A stretch of DNA of 64,000 nt from Dietzia sp. JS16-p6b (GTDB lineage: Bacteria > Actinomycetota > Actinomycetes > Mycobacteriales > Mycobacteriaceae): the NCBI RefSeq assembly GCF_003052165.1, contig NZ_CP024869.1:3656310-3720309 (forward strand), written 5' to 3'. The notes below the pieces were generated by a model, which worked only from the letters and a program-made list of their open reading frames with translations, did not search any database and had not been told where the DNA came from. Positions 8,909 through 17,057 of this stretch are shown here, in pieces (the first letter of the stretch is position 1; every line of letters starts with the position of its first letter). Position numbers and translations under genes: made by a program.

Positions 8909-9753
8909 CGCCCCTCGCGGTGGGGTCCGTCACCCAGTGCGCCACCTGCGGGGCCGAGCGCGCCGAACCCCTGCCTGCGGTGTGTCCGATCTGTGCCGAT
9001 GATCGGCAGTACGTCCCGGCCGGCGGCCAACGCTGGACCCACCCCGGGGAGTCCACGGCGCGTGGCGCGCGGATCGAGTTCACCGAGCGCGAGCCGGATG
9101 TGATCAATCTGGTCCACCGGGACTGTCCCGGTATCGGGCAGAAGCCGGCGCTCATCCGCACGGACCACGGGAACGTGATGGTGGAGGCACCGAACCACAT
9201 CACCGAGGAGGCTGTCGCCGCGGTACGCGGGTGGGGTGGGGTCTCCGCCATCATCGCCTCCCACCCGCACATGTACGGGGTCCAGTCCCTGTGGTCCGCG
9301 GCGTTCGACGACGCCCCCGTCTACGTCTCCGCCCCGGACGAACACTGGCTGGGTCTGCGGCCCCGGAACACCGTGGTCTGGGGCGGCGGCCACGAGGGCG
9401 ACGAGATCGAGATCCTGCCCGGTGTCCGCGCCTCGCAACCCGGCGGCCACTTCCCGGGCAGCGCGGTGGTCCACTGGACGGCGCGCGACGGCCGGGGGGT
9501 GCTGTTCACCGGCGACACCATCGGCACCGTCGCCGACCCCCGCTGGGTCACGTTCATGCGCTCGTTCCCCAATTGGATGCCCCTGTCCGGGGCGGTGGTC
9601 CGGCGCATCGCCGACCACGTCTCGCGCTACGACTTCGACCGGATCTACGCGAACTTCGGCGGCTGCGTCCCCCACGAAGCCGACGACGCCGTACAGCGCT
9701 CGGCCGAGCGCTACGCCGAGTGGGTCGACGGCGAGCACGACCACCTCACGTAA
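8905..9753 (+). CDS. metallo-beta-lactamase fold hydrolase with N-terminal zinc-ribbon-like segment
   Basis: About 282 residues. The N-terminus has two Cys pairs (CATC and CPIC, residues about 11-30) suggesting a structural zinc knuckle. The fold core shows ASHPHMYG where the HxHxDH motif is expected, then GGHFPGSAVVHW (His), LFTGDTIGT (Asp) and a late His in CVPHEADD. The D-H part of the first metal motif is replaced, so metal binding may differ from glyoxalase II-type enzymes. Coupled by ATGA overlap to the 60-residue protein upstream. Substrate unknown. Confidence 0.8.
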   Translation: MTPLAVGSVTQCATCGAERAEPLPAVCPICADDRQYVPAGGQRWTHPGESTARGARIEFTEREPDVINLVHRDCPGIGQKPALIRTDHGNVMVEAPNHITEEAVAAVRGWGGVSAIIASHPHMYGVQSLWSAAFDDAPVYVSAPDEHWLGLRPRNTVVWGGGHEGDEIEILPGVRASQPGGHFPGSAVVHWTARDGRGVLFTGDTIGTVADPRWVTFMRSFPNWMPLSGAVVRRIADHVSRYDFDRIYANFGGCVPHEADDAVQRSAERYAEWVDGEHDHLT

Positions 9754-9818
9754 AGGGCCGGTGCGGGATACGCCGGGATCCGCGTCGGGAGGCCCGGCGG
9801 GTCATAAGGTGGGCACCC

Positions 9819-10709
9819 ATGGAGGAGCACAGAATCATCCGGCTCGCGGGTCGCCACGTCGATTTTGTCGCACTGTCCTGGGGTCCCGAGAACGCTCCCC
9901 TCGCGGTGCTGCTGCACGGGTACCCCGATTCGCCCCATTCGTGGCGGGAGGTGGCCCCGGGTCTCGTCGAGGCGGGCTACCGGGTGGTCGCCCCGTTCAC
10001 CAGGGGTTACGCGCCCTCCGGCGTGCCCACCGACGGGTCTTACCACATCGGCAGTCTGGCGCACGACGCGATCGAGCTGCACGCGTTGCTCGGTGGTGAC
10101 GACCGGGCGGTCCTCGTCGGTCACGACTGGGGCGCGCTCGCCGCTCACGCCGTCGCCGGGCTCGTGGACCAGCCCTACCGCCGCATCGTGACCATGGCCG
10201 TACCCCCGCCGGCCGCGTTCATGTCGCGGGACGGTGGCACCCTCGCCTCCGTCTCCAGGTTGCTCAGGCAGGCGAGGATGAGCTGGTACATCGCGTTCCA
10301 GCAGCTGCCGGTGCTCGCGGAACGGTCACTGCCCACCGTGGTCCCCCTCCTGTGGCGCCGGTGGTCGCCCGGTCTCGAGGCCGGCCCCCACCTCGACGCG
10401 GCGTGGTCGGCGATCGAGACCCGGCGCACCGAGGTCCTCCGCTACTACCGCCACGCGGCCCGTCCGTGGACGGTGCCCACCCAGCAGGCCGCCGCCCAGC
10501 GAGCGATGCTGCGCCCGACCACGGTCCCGATGCTCTACCTGCACGGACGTGACGACGGGTGCATGCTCGCGGAGTGGACCACGTTCGCGGCGTCCGTTCT
10601 CCCGGACGGGAGCAGAGTGGAGACCGTGCCGGACGCCGGCCACTTCCTCCAGGTGGAGCGCCCCGACCTGGTCACGCGACTGATCGTGGATTTCCTCGGC
10701 GCGCGGTGA
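9819..10709 (+). CDS. epoxide hydrolase-like alpha/beta hydrolase
   Basis: 296 residues. The nucleophile elbow is GHDWGA with Asp103, as in epoxide hydrolases and haloalkane dehalogenases rather than the Ser of esterases. The HGYP oxyanion motif is at residues 33-36, and the DAGHF near the C-terminus gives the His. A TAAGGT -10 element lies 8 nt before the ATG, so the transcript is probably leaderless. Substrate is unknown; a role in detoxification or hydrocarbon breakdown would fit the family. Confidence 0.8.
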   Translation: MEEHRIIRLAGRHVDFVALSWGPENAPLAVLLHGYPDSPHSWREVAPGLVEAGYRVVAPFTRGYAPSGVPTDGSYHIGSLAHDAIELHALLGGDDRAVLVGHDWGALAAHAVAGLVDQPYRRIVTMAVPPPAAFMSRDGGTLASVSRLLRQARMSWYIAFQQLPVLAERSLPTVVPLLWRRWSPGLEAGPHLDAAWSAIETRRTEVLRYYRHAARPWTVPTQQAAAQRAMLRPTTVPMLYLHGRDDGCMLAEWTTFAASVLPDGSRVETVPDAGHFLQVERPDLVTRLIVDFLGAR

Positions 10710-10748
10710 CGTGGTAGTCGTCGACGGTGGGTGCGGCGCCCCGGTGAC

Positions 10749-10754
10749 TAAGGT
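10749..10754 (+). promoter_or_regulatory. -10 element of a leaderless small ORF
   Basis: TAAGGT ends 7 nt before the GTG at 10762, the spacing seen for leaderless genes elsewhere in this window. It is the main support for the small ORF that follows. Confidence 0.4.
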
Positions 10755-10761
10755 CTCTGAC

Positions 10762-10938
10762 GTGGGGTTCCACCTGGCGGGCCTGGGCGTGAGCGTCGCC
10801 GTGCTCGCGCCCGGTGTGCGGCTGTGGCGCTTCCCGCCACGGGATCCGGTGCCCACGACGCAGGCGCCGGCACCGGCGCGGTGGGCCGAACGCGCAGGTC
10901 AGGCCGCCCTGGCGCGCGCAGTGAGGGACACGGCGTGA
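10762..10938 (+). CDS. small putative membrane-associated protein (58 aa), possibly a remnant
   Basis: 58 residues beginning with one hydrophobic stretch (GFHLAGLGVSVAVLAPGVRL), then a proline-rich part and ERAGQAAL. It looks like the N-terminal helix of a longer multi-spanning protein whose remainder is missing. The start is supported by the -10 element 7 nt upstream; no ribosome-binding site is seen. It is followed 15 nt later by the hypothetical gene at 10954 on the same strand. The short run between them repeats GGCGTGA three times. I do not recognise a function. Confidence 0.4.
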   Translation: MGFHLAGLGVSVAVLAPGVRLWRFPPRDPVPTTQAPAPARWAERAGQAALARAVRDTA

Positions 10939-10953
10939 GGAGGGCGGCGTGAA

Positions 10954-11538
10954 GTGGACGGCGTGAGGCAGACGGGCGTGGCGCTGTGGTGGCTGCCGGT
11001 CGGAGCCGGCGGCCACGTAGTGGTCCACACCAGCCGCTGGTGGGAGGAGTTCCACGCGCGTCGCGAACACCGCCCCAGCCGGCCGCTGTTCCACGCCGCG
11101 CTCGAGGTGTTCACCGGGCACGGCCGTGTCGCCATAGAAATGGCGCCGGCCTGGGGGCCGCTCAGCGGCTCGGACGGGGTCGTCGCCACCGGCCCGGTCG
11201 GCCTGAGCTGGCTGGGCCGATCGCGCCTGTTCCGGTACGAGGTCCGCTGCAAGGTCGACGGCCGGATCCCGGATCTCGCGTGGGCACCCGCCCCGCCCAC
11301 CGTGATCGCGTTCTCCGCGGCAGAGGCCGACGGCCTGCTGGGGCGCGTCGCCGAGGTCCCTCGTCACACGTGGGGCCGCGATGCGACCGGGACCGGCGAG
11401 ATGTGGAACTCGAACTCGCTGATCTCCTGGCTACTGCAGACCTCGGGGATCGATGCCGCGGCGTTGGGCCCGCCGGGTGACGGCTCGGCGCCAGGGTGGG
11501 CGTCGGGCATCGTGGCCGCCGAACAGTCGCCGCGATGA
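10954..11538 (+). CDS. conserved hypothetical protein
   Basis: 194 residues without signal peptide or transmembrane helix. It has conserved-looking blocks: LPVGAGGHVVVHTSRWWEEF near the N-terminus, GLSWLGRSRLFRYEVRC in the middle and GTGEMWNSNSLISWLL near the C-terminus, the last two of the kind kept in orthologues across actinobacteria. GTG start; a second GTG three codons later is an alternative. Convergent with the SDR gene, 22 bp between stops. Function is not known. Confidence 0.7.
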   Translation: MDGVRQTGVALWWLPVGAGGHVVVHTSRWWEEFHARREHRPSRPLFHAALEVFTGHGRVAIEMAPAWGPLSGSDGVVATGPVGLSWLGRSRLFRYEVRCKVDGRIPDLAWAPAPPTVIAFSAAEADGLLGRVAEVPRHTWGRDATGTGEMWNSNSLISWLLQTSGIDAAALGPPGDGSAPGWASGIVAAEQSPR

Positions 11539-11560
11539 CGCGAGCGCGTGGAGCCGGAGG

Positions 11561-12454
11561 TCAGGCCCTGGCGACGGAGGACTCCGCGAACCGCCACAAC
11601 CGCTCGGCGATCTCCGGGTCCGAGGCCTCGGCACTCCGGCCGATGAGCGTGGGCATCCCTCTGAGGTTCCGAAGACCGTCCGGCCCGGTGTAGCTGCACG
11701 ACGGGAGCGGCCGGGTCGCCGCGGCCATCGTGGTGAGCGCCGCCTGGTCGGCGGGTTGGGCGAACACCGAGCAGAACCCGGTGATGATCCTGTCCACCGC
11801 GGCGTTACCACTGGCATTGGAGATGCCGGTCGCCGCCCAGCCGGGGTGCGTGAGCTGCACGTCCACACCCGTCGCCGCCGCCTCCGAGCGACCGTCCCGC
11901 AGCCGCCGGTCCAATGCGAGCCCCCACAACATATCCCCGAGCTTGGACTGGGCGTAGGCCGCCGCGGCGGACCACCGACGCCGCTCGAAGTGCGGGTCGT
12001 CGAAATCGAAGGTCCCGGCCTTGTGGGCGTTGGACCCGACGATCACCACGCGACGCCGCACACCCGGGAGGACGAGGTTCGTGAAGAGGAACGGCCCGAG
12101 CACGTTGACGCCGAGTAGCATCTCGAATCCGTCTGTGGTCTCGCGACGACGGGTCGTGATGGCACCGGCGTTGTTGACCAGCACGTCGACCGGTTCGGCC
12201 TCCGCCCCGTTCAACTCGTCCGCGGCGCGCCCCACGCTCTCCAGCGAGGCCAGGTCCAATTCGACGACCCGCGAGGGTCCCGGCAGCGCGGCCGCGATGT
12301 CGCGTCCCCGCACGGTGTCCCGGACCGCGAGGATCACCCGCGCGCCGCGATCCGACGCGGCACGGGCGGTCTCCAGGCCGACTCCGCTGGTCGCCCCCGT
12401 GATGAGCCACGTCTGGCCGGTGAGGTCGGGGACGTCGATTCCTGTGTGCGCCAC
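11561..12454 (-). CDS. short-chain dehydrogenase/reductase
   Basis: 297-residue SDR of the retinol-dehydrogenase-like type. Features are TGATSGVG (cofactor loop), DLASLESV (adenine pocket Asp), NNAGA, VIVGSNAH in place of the usual Ser-containing strand, and YAQSKLGDM with the catalytic Tyr and Lys. The GTG at 12454 is used because a TAACCT -10 element lies 7 nt before it and the fold starts there; the frame stays open 56 codons further upstream but that would run into the divergent nuclease gene. Substrate unknown. Confidence 0.8.
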   Translation of the reverse strand: MAHTGIDVPDLTGQTWLITGATSGVGLETARAASDRGARVILAVRDTVRGRDIAAALPGPSRVVELDLASLESVGRAADELNGAEAEPVDVLVNNAGAITTRRRETTDGFEMLLGVNVLGPFLFTNLVLPGVRRRVVIVGSNAHKAGTFDFDDPHFERRRWSAAAAYAQSKLGDMLWGLALDRRLRDGRSEAAATGVDVQLTHPGWAATGISNASGNAAVDRIITGFCSVFAQPADQAALTTMAAATRPLPSCSYTGPDGLRNLRGMPTLIGRSAEASDPEIAERLWRFAESSVARA

Positions 12455-12574
12455 GGAGCCCAGGTTACTGACCGCGGGCCGGCGGTCGAGACTACGGTAA
12501 TTCGCGACAGCGTCCGGGTGGACAGGAGCGGGAGTCGGGCAGACGCCGTTGACACCCGACGAGAGGAGACAGCT

Positions 12575-13693
12575 GTGCCGGTCGAGATGGGAATCTGGCG
12601 GATGGACGGCGACAGGCCTCACCGACTGTCGCCCACCACGATGCCGACCGAGGTGATGCTGGAGGAGTTCCTCGAGCGGGACCCGTCATTGCTCGGTGAT
12701 CGGCTCCTGGTCATCGGCAGGCAGGTACGCACGCCGTACCAGAAGCTCATCGACCTGCTCGCCGTCGACGCCGAGGGCAACCTCCACGTGCTGGAACTCA
12801 AACGGGACAGGACGCCGCGGGATGTGGTGGCGCAGGTACTCGACTACGGCTCATGGGTCACGACCTTGGATCACGAGAGCATCATCGATCTCGCGAACGG
12901 CCACCTCGACCGTCCATTCGAAACCGCCTTTGAGGAGGTCTTCGGCACCCCGCCTCCTGATGAGCTCAACGGCGCGCTCACTCTGGTGGTGGTCGCCACC
13001 GACCTGGACCCCAGCTCCGAGAGGATCGTCACGTATCTCCGCGAGTTCGGCGTTCCCGTCAACGTCGTGTTCTTCACCTTTCTGGAGGACGACGGCCGAC
13101 GCTACCTCGCCCGATCCTGGCTTGCCGCGAGCGAGGAGGGTGCGACAGGCGTCGGCACGTCCCCCCGCAACTACCAGGGCAAACGGGCCGAGTGGAACGG
13201 GACCGATTGGTTCGTCTCGTTCGGCGAGGAGGGCACACGGTCCTGGGACGACGGTCGCCGCTTCGGCTTCATCTCCGCGGGAGGTGGGACCTGGTACTCG
13301 GGCTCATTGCACAACCTCCCGGTTGGTGCGCGGGTCAACGTCCATATCCCCAAGAGCGGGTACGTCGCGATAGGCGAGGTCCTTCGCCCCGCCACCCGCT
13401 TCGACCAGGCCTCGGTCCTCGTGGACGGCAAGTGGGTTCACCTCGCCGATCAGGAGCTCAGCGCTCCGTACAGGCACGGCCCACCGGGGGTCGCGGACAG
13501 CGACGACGACGCCGAGTACGCCGTGCCGGTCCGCTGGTGGGTGAGCGTCCCACGATCCGAGGCGTTCTGGGTCAAGGGGATGTTCGCCAACCAGAACAGC
13601 GCGTGCAAGCTCCGGCAGGAGTTCACTCTGCCCGGCTGGCCGAGCATTTCGGATTGGACCGGAAGACGCAAACCCACTGAAAGTGGCGGTTAG
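12575..13693 (+). CDS. NucS-like (DUF91) endonuclease-domain protein with C-terminal beta domain
   Basis: 372 residues. The first about 200 form a DUF91/NucS-type PD-(D/E)xK nuclease domain: PYQKLIDLLAVD followed by HVLELKRD, giving Asp60/Asp65 and Glu74-x-Lys76, then RDVVAQVLDYGSWV. Residues about 205-320 are a beta-rich PUA-like region (NGTDWFVSFGEEG, RFGFISAGGGTWYS, VHIPKSGYVAIGEV), a type of fold that often reads nucleic-acid bases. GTG start with GAGGAG about 7 nt upstream. A DNA repair or defence nuclease is plausible; the target is unknown. The stop TAG overlaps the -10 element of the next gene. Confidence 0.7.
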   Translation: MPVEMGIWRMDGDRPHRLSPTTMPTEVMLEEFLERDPSLLGDRLLVIGRQVRTPYQKLIDLLAVDAEGNLHVLELKRDRTPRDVVAQVLDYGSWVTTLDHESIIDLANGHLDRPFETAFEEVFGTPPPDELNGALTLVVVATDLDPSSERIVTYLREFGVPVNVVFFTFLEDDGRRYLARSWLAASEEGATGVGTSPRNYQGKRAEWNGTDWFVSFGEEGTRSWDDGRRFGFISAGGGTWYSGSLHNLPVGARVNVHIPKSGYVAIGEVLRPATRFDQASVLVDGKWVHLADQELSAPYRHGPPGVADSDDDAEYAVPVRWWVSVPRSEAFWVKGMFANQNSACKLRQEFTLPGWPSISDWTGRRKPTESGG

Positions 13694-13702
13694 TCTCCGC
13701 TC

Positions 13703-14920
13703 ATGCGCCCCTCAGCCTCCCGCCCCCGCCGTTCGCTGACCGCGGCGGTCGCCGCCCTCGTCATCGTCACCTCCCTCACCGCTCCCACCGCCGGCGCCGC
13801 GCCGGCGGCCTCCGGCCAAACGGCACCGCGGTGGTCGGGCCTGGACACCCGCCACTGGGACCGAACGATCCCCGCGCCCGGCGCCACCGCGGTGACGGTG
13901 CCGTTGGAAGACTCGCTCGCGCTGCCGGAGGCCGGGCGGGCGGTGCGCTCGGCGTATGGCACGATCGACCAGCACGGGAGCCCCGCGATCGCCACGTCGG
14001 CGGTGTTCCTGCCGCACGGGACTCCCCCGCCGGGCGGATGGCCCGTGGTGGCCTGGGCACACGGGACCACCGGTCTCGGTGACGACTGCGCACCCTCGAC
14101 GCACCCGCGCTCCGAGCGCGACGCCGAGTACCTCGGGCACTGGCTGCGGCAGGGGTACGCCGTCGTGGCGGCCGACTACGTGGGACTCGGGACTCCGGGC
14201 CTGCTCAGCTACCTCAACGGACAGGTCGCGGCCCGCGGGATCATCGACGCGGTGATAGCCGCACGGGCAGACGGCCTCCCGCTCTCCCCGACCTGGGCGG
14301 CGGTGGGGCAGTCGCAGGGCGCAGGCGCCGCCCTGGTCACCGCCACCCGGGCCACCGAACTGGGCGCACCGTCGGGGCTGGACTTCCGGGGCGTCGTGGC
14401 CACGGGTGCGCCGGCCAACCTCGAGCACCTCTTCCAGTGGGGTGGGCCCGGTTTCCCTCCCGTGTCACTGCCCACGGGCCTGAACCTCTACGCCCTCTAC
14501 ATCCTCGCCGGACTTCGTGACCAGCACCCCGAGGTGGGACTCGATGCCTTCCTCACCCCTCGCGGCCGCGAGATGGTCGATGCCGCAGAACACCTCTGCT
14601 ACGAGGACATGCGGGACGCGGTGGGAGACTTCCAGGTATCGCAGGCCCTGACCAGGCCGGTCAGGGACATCCCGGACGTCTTCGGGCTCCTGCAGCGGTA
14701 CATGGGGACTCCGGCCACCGGATACGATCGCCCGGTCTTCCTGGGCCAGGGTCTGCTCGACCTGGACGTGCCCGCGCCCTCGGCGCTGTCGCTCGCGGCG
14801 GAAATGACACTGAACCGTCAACCGCTCGAACTCCACGTCTATCCGGACAGGGACCACAGCGGGACGGTCTACGCGGCGATACCGGATGCCACCGCGTTCC
14901 TGAGTCGTGTGATGCGCTGA
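13703..14920 (+). CDS. secretory lipase (LIP family)
   Basis: 405-residue exported alpha/beta hydrolase. A signal peptide covers about residues 1-32 (RPRR, long hydrophobic run, AGAAPAA). The nucleophile elbow is GQSQGAG with Ser204, the oxyanion region is VVAWAHGTTG, and the late YPDRDHSG supplies the His. Family members release fatty acids from triacylglycerols outside the cell. A TAGTCT -10 element lies 6 nt before the ATG and overlaps the stop codon of the upstream nuclease gene, implying a separate leaderless transcript. A second family member lies at 18176. Confidence 0.8.
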   Translation: MRPSASRPRRSLTAAVAALVIVTSLTAPTAGAAPAASGQTAPRWSGLDTRHWDRTIPAPGATAVTVPLEDSLALPEAGRAVRSAYGTIDQHGSPAIATSAVFLPHGTPPPGGWPVVAWAHGTTGLGDDCAPSTHPRSERDAEYLGHWLRQGYAVVAADYVGLGTPGLLSYLNGQVAARGIIDAVIAARADGLPLSPTWAAVGQSQGAGAALVTATRATELGAPSGLDFRGVVATGAPANLEHLFQWGGPGFPPVSLPTGLNLYALYILAGLRDQHPEVGLDAFLTPRGREMVDAAEHLCYEDMRDAVGDFQVSQALTRPVRDIPDVFGLLQRYMGTPATGYDRPVFLGQGLLDLDVPAPSALSLAAEMTLNRQPLELHVYPDRDHSGTVYAAIPDATAFLSRVMR

Positions 14921-15002
14921 CAGTAGAGCGGAATCTGGACACACCGTCAACATGCCGCCGTCCATCCTGCGCGGCAGTGACCGGTCGAGGCCATATCAAC
15001 GA

Positions 15003-15018
15003 TGTGACCGACACCACA
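15003..15018. promoter_or_regulatory. CRP/GlxR-like site upstream of the meta-cleavage hydrolase
   Basis: TGTGA-N6-CCACA, identical in its fixed bases to the site at 6436. It is centred about 54 bp before the start predicted from the TTGTCA/TAGAGT promoter at 15031-15058. An additional TCACA half-site lies at 15034-15038. Confidence 0.4.
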
Positions 15019-15030
15019 ATCGTTATCTAC

Positions 15031-15058
15031 TTGTCACATGAGAATTTCCGAGTAGAGT
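15031..15058 (+). promoter_or_regulatory. sigma-A type promoter with 5'-end hairpin downstream
   Basis: TTGTCA (15031-15036), 16 bp, then TAGAGT (15053-15058). Predicted start about 15065, just before an 11-bp stem (CCGCGCGGGGA / TCCCCGCGCGG, 15070-15102). The next coding start is 15219, so this gives either a long leader for the hydrolase gene or a short structured RNA. Nothing else coding was seen between 14921 and 15218. Confidence 0.4.
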
Positions 15059-15190
15059 CCTCGTCATCGCCGCGCGGGGATGTTCTGGGACTCCCCGCGC
15101 GGCTGACTTGTCTCTCACCCCGCCACCTTCTCGGCCCCTGGCCGACCCTCGCCCCCTCAGGCCACCTTTTCGGTCGAGGCCACCGGTACT

Positions 15191-15204
15191 TAGAACCTGT
15201 TCCA
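15191..15204. promoter_or_regulatory. KstR-type operator
   Basis: TAGAACCTGTTCCA is an exact match to TNNAACNNGTTNNA, the KstR operator of steroid-degrading actinobacteria. It sits 1 bp before a TATCGT -10 element (15206-15211), which is 7 nt before the ATG of the meta-cleavage hydrolase, so a bound repressor would occlude the promoter. Confidence 0.7.
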
Positions 15205-15218
15205 GTATCGTGGCCCCC

Positions 15219-16088
15219 ATGAGCGCCCTCGACTTCGAGTCCACCAGCAAGACCCTCACCGCCGGCCGCTTCGAGCTGCACTTCCACGAGGCGGGAGAGC
15301 AGAGCGTCGCGGAGCCCGAGAGCGCCGTGCCCGTGCTCTTCCTCCACGGCTCCGGCCCGGGCGTCACCGCATGGTCCAATTTCGCGGGCAACTTCCCGGT
15401 CTTCGCCGAGCGATTCCACACGATCCTGCTCGACATGCCGGGTTTCGGGAGGAGTTCGGACCTCGACTGGGAGAAGGCCTATCCCTTGATCGCCGCCGAG
15501 GCGATCGACGCGTTCTGCGAGGCCAAGGGGATCGAGAAGGTCGACATCATCGGCAACTCGATGGGCGGAAACGTGGCCTGTGAAACCGCGCTGGCCTACC
15601 CCGGCCGCGTCCGCAAGATGGCGCTCATGGGCCCCGGCGGCCTTGCGGCGCCGCTGTTCACCCCCGAACCCAGCGAGGGTTCCCGGCGCCTGTTCGACTT
15701 CCTCGCCTCGCCCTCCGACGAGTCCATGGCCGCCTGGGTGGACACGATGGTGGGCAACAAGAAGGTCGTATCCGACGAGCTCATCCGGGCCAGGACCGAG
15801 GCCGCCACCGCCCCCGGCGCGGTCGAGCGGATGTACGCCATCTTCGGTTCGATCCTCAAGCCCGAGAACGCCTACACACCGCTGTACGCGCGGGCCTCCC
15901 AGATCCGCCAGGAGACGCTGCTCATCTGGGGCCGCGACGACCGCATGCTGCCCTACGAGCAGGCGCACTTCGCGTTCCGGCAGCTCCCCCGCGCCGAGCT
16001 TCACGCCTTCTCGCGCTGCGGCCACTGGGCGATGATCGAGCAGAAGGACAAGTTCGAGCGCCTGGTGATCGACTTCCTGCTCAACTGA
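15219..16088 (+). CDS. meta-cleavage product hydrolase (HsaD/BphD-like C-C hydrolase)
   Basis: 289-residue alpha/beta hydrolase of the family that cleaves carbon-carbon bonds in ring-opened aromatics. HGSGPGVTAWSNF is the typical oxyanion loop, GNSMGG holds Ser114, WGRDD supplies Asp240, and CGHWAMIEQ holds His269. LMGPGGLAAPLFTPEPSEG resembles the HsaD lid. With the exact KstR-type operator on its promoter, action on a steroid-derived (3,4-DSHA-type) meta-cleavage product is likely. No HsaC/HsaA partners lie nearby. The start is the ATG just after the TATCGT -10 element. Confidence 0.8.
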   Translation: MSALDFESTSKTLTAGRFELHFHEAGEQSVAEPESAVPVLFLHGSGPGVTAWSNFAGNFPVFAERFHTILLDMPGFGRSSDLDWEKAYPLIAAEAIDAFCEAKGIEKVDIIGNSMGGNVACETALAYPGRVRKMALMGPGGLAAPLFTPEPSEGSRRLFDFLASPSDESMAAWVDTMVGNKKVVSDELIRARTEAATAPGAVERMYAIFGSILKPENAYTPLYARASQIRQETLLIWGRDDRMLPYEQAHFAFRQLPRAELHAFSRCGHWAMIEQKDKFERLVIDFLLN

Positions 16089-16106
16089 CCCGCTAGCCTC
16101 GGGGAC

Positions 16107-17015
16107 ATGAGCGAGTCGCCGCAGCCCGACCAGCCCACCGCCGACGCGCGCTCCGACCAGCAGACCGGCGGCGGGACCGGGGGCGGAGGCGCCGTGGACC
16201 CGCGGACCGGCGAGGACCTGTCCTGGAAGAGCACCCCGGTCGCGATCGTCCTTCTCGACCGCCCCGCACCCGGCCACCGCGACATCACCGAGCTGCTCGC
16301 CGAGATCTTCGAGGGCTCCTACGACGTCGATCCGGGAACGGACGAGGACCCCGCGACCGCCGTGTCCGTCGAGGACGTCACGGTGGTGGTGACCCCGCTC
16401 GACCTGCCCGTGGCCGACGGCGAGGCGTCCCGGTACACCGAGAACCTCGCCATCTGGAACGGCGGGGAGGGTGTGGTGGACTCTCACCGGTCGCAGGTCG
16501 TCGTGGCCGCCTTCCGCCTCGGTCCGGTGGGGGACGACGGCGAGCCGGGCGAACCCGACTACCTGGACCCCCGGCTCGACACGCTCCGGTGCGAACTCGC
16601 GGTGGCCACGGTGACCGCCGCGCTGACCGCGCTGACCGGCGCGATCGCGGTGAGCATCGGTGGAGCGGCAGCGACCCTGCCCGCCGGTCCCTACCGGGAT
16701 CTCGTCACCGGGAACCCGCTCCCCGTCCCGGCGCTGGTCGGAGTGAGGGCGGGCATGCAATCCGAGACCACGTCGTGCGTGTACACCACCGGACTCGGGC
16801 GTTTCGGTCGACTGGACCTCGAACGGCTCGACGTCGCCGCGCCCCCCGGCGCCCTCTACGGGCAGATGTGCGACCTGGTCGCGTACACCCTGGGCTCGGG
16901 GACCATCTTCCAGGCCGGGCAGGCCCTCGAGGTGGGCGGGCCCCAGCCGCTGCTCACCAGCATCGAGACCTCCCCGTTCACCGGACAGCAGGTCCTGCGC
17001 CTCACCCCCGGCTGA
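16107..17015 (+). CDS. DUF4261 domain-containing protein
   Basis: 302 residues. The first about 35 are Gly/Ser/Asp-rich and probably disordered; the rest resembles DUF4261, with TPVAIVLLDRPAP at the start of the domain, AVATVTAALTALTGAIAVSIGGAAATLPA in the middle and VYTTGLGRFGRLDLERLDV toward the end. The family is of unknown function and cytoplasmic. A TAGCCT -10 element lies 8 nt before the ATG, so despite following the hydrolase by only 18 bp it seems to have its own leaderless promoter. Confidence 0.6.
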   Translation: MSESPQPDQPTADARSDQQTGGGTGGGGAVDPRTGEDLSWKSTPVAIVLLDRPAPGHRDITELLAEIFEGSYDVDPGTDEDPATAVSVEDVTVVVTPLDLPVADGEASRYTENLAIWNGGEGVVDSHRSQVVVAAFRLGPVGDDGEPGEPDYLDPRLDTLRCELAVATVTAALTALTGAIAVSIGGAAATLPAGPYRDLVTGNPLPVPALVGVRAGMQSETTSCVYTTGLGRFGRLDLERLDVAAPPGALYGQMCDLVAYTLGSGTIFQAGQALEVGGPQPLLTSIETSPFTGQQVLRLTPG

Positions 17016-17057
17016 GCACCGACCACCGTGTCACGGTCGCGGGTCACGACCGCCGCG

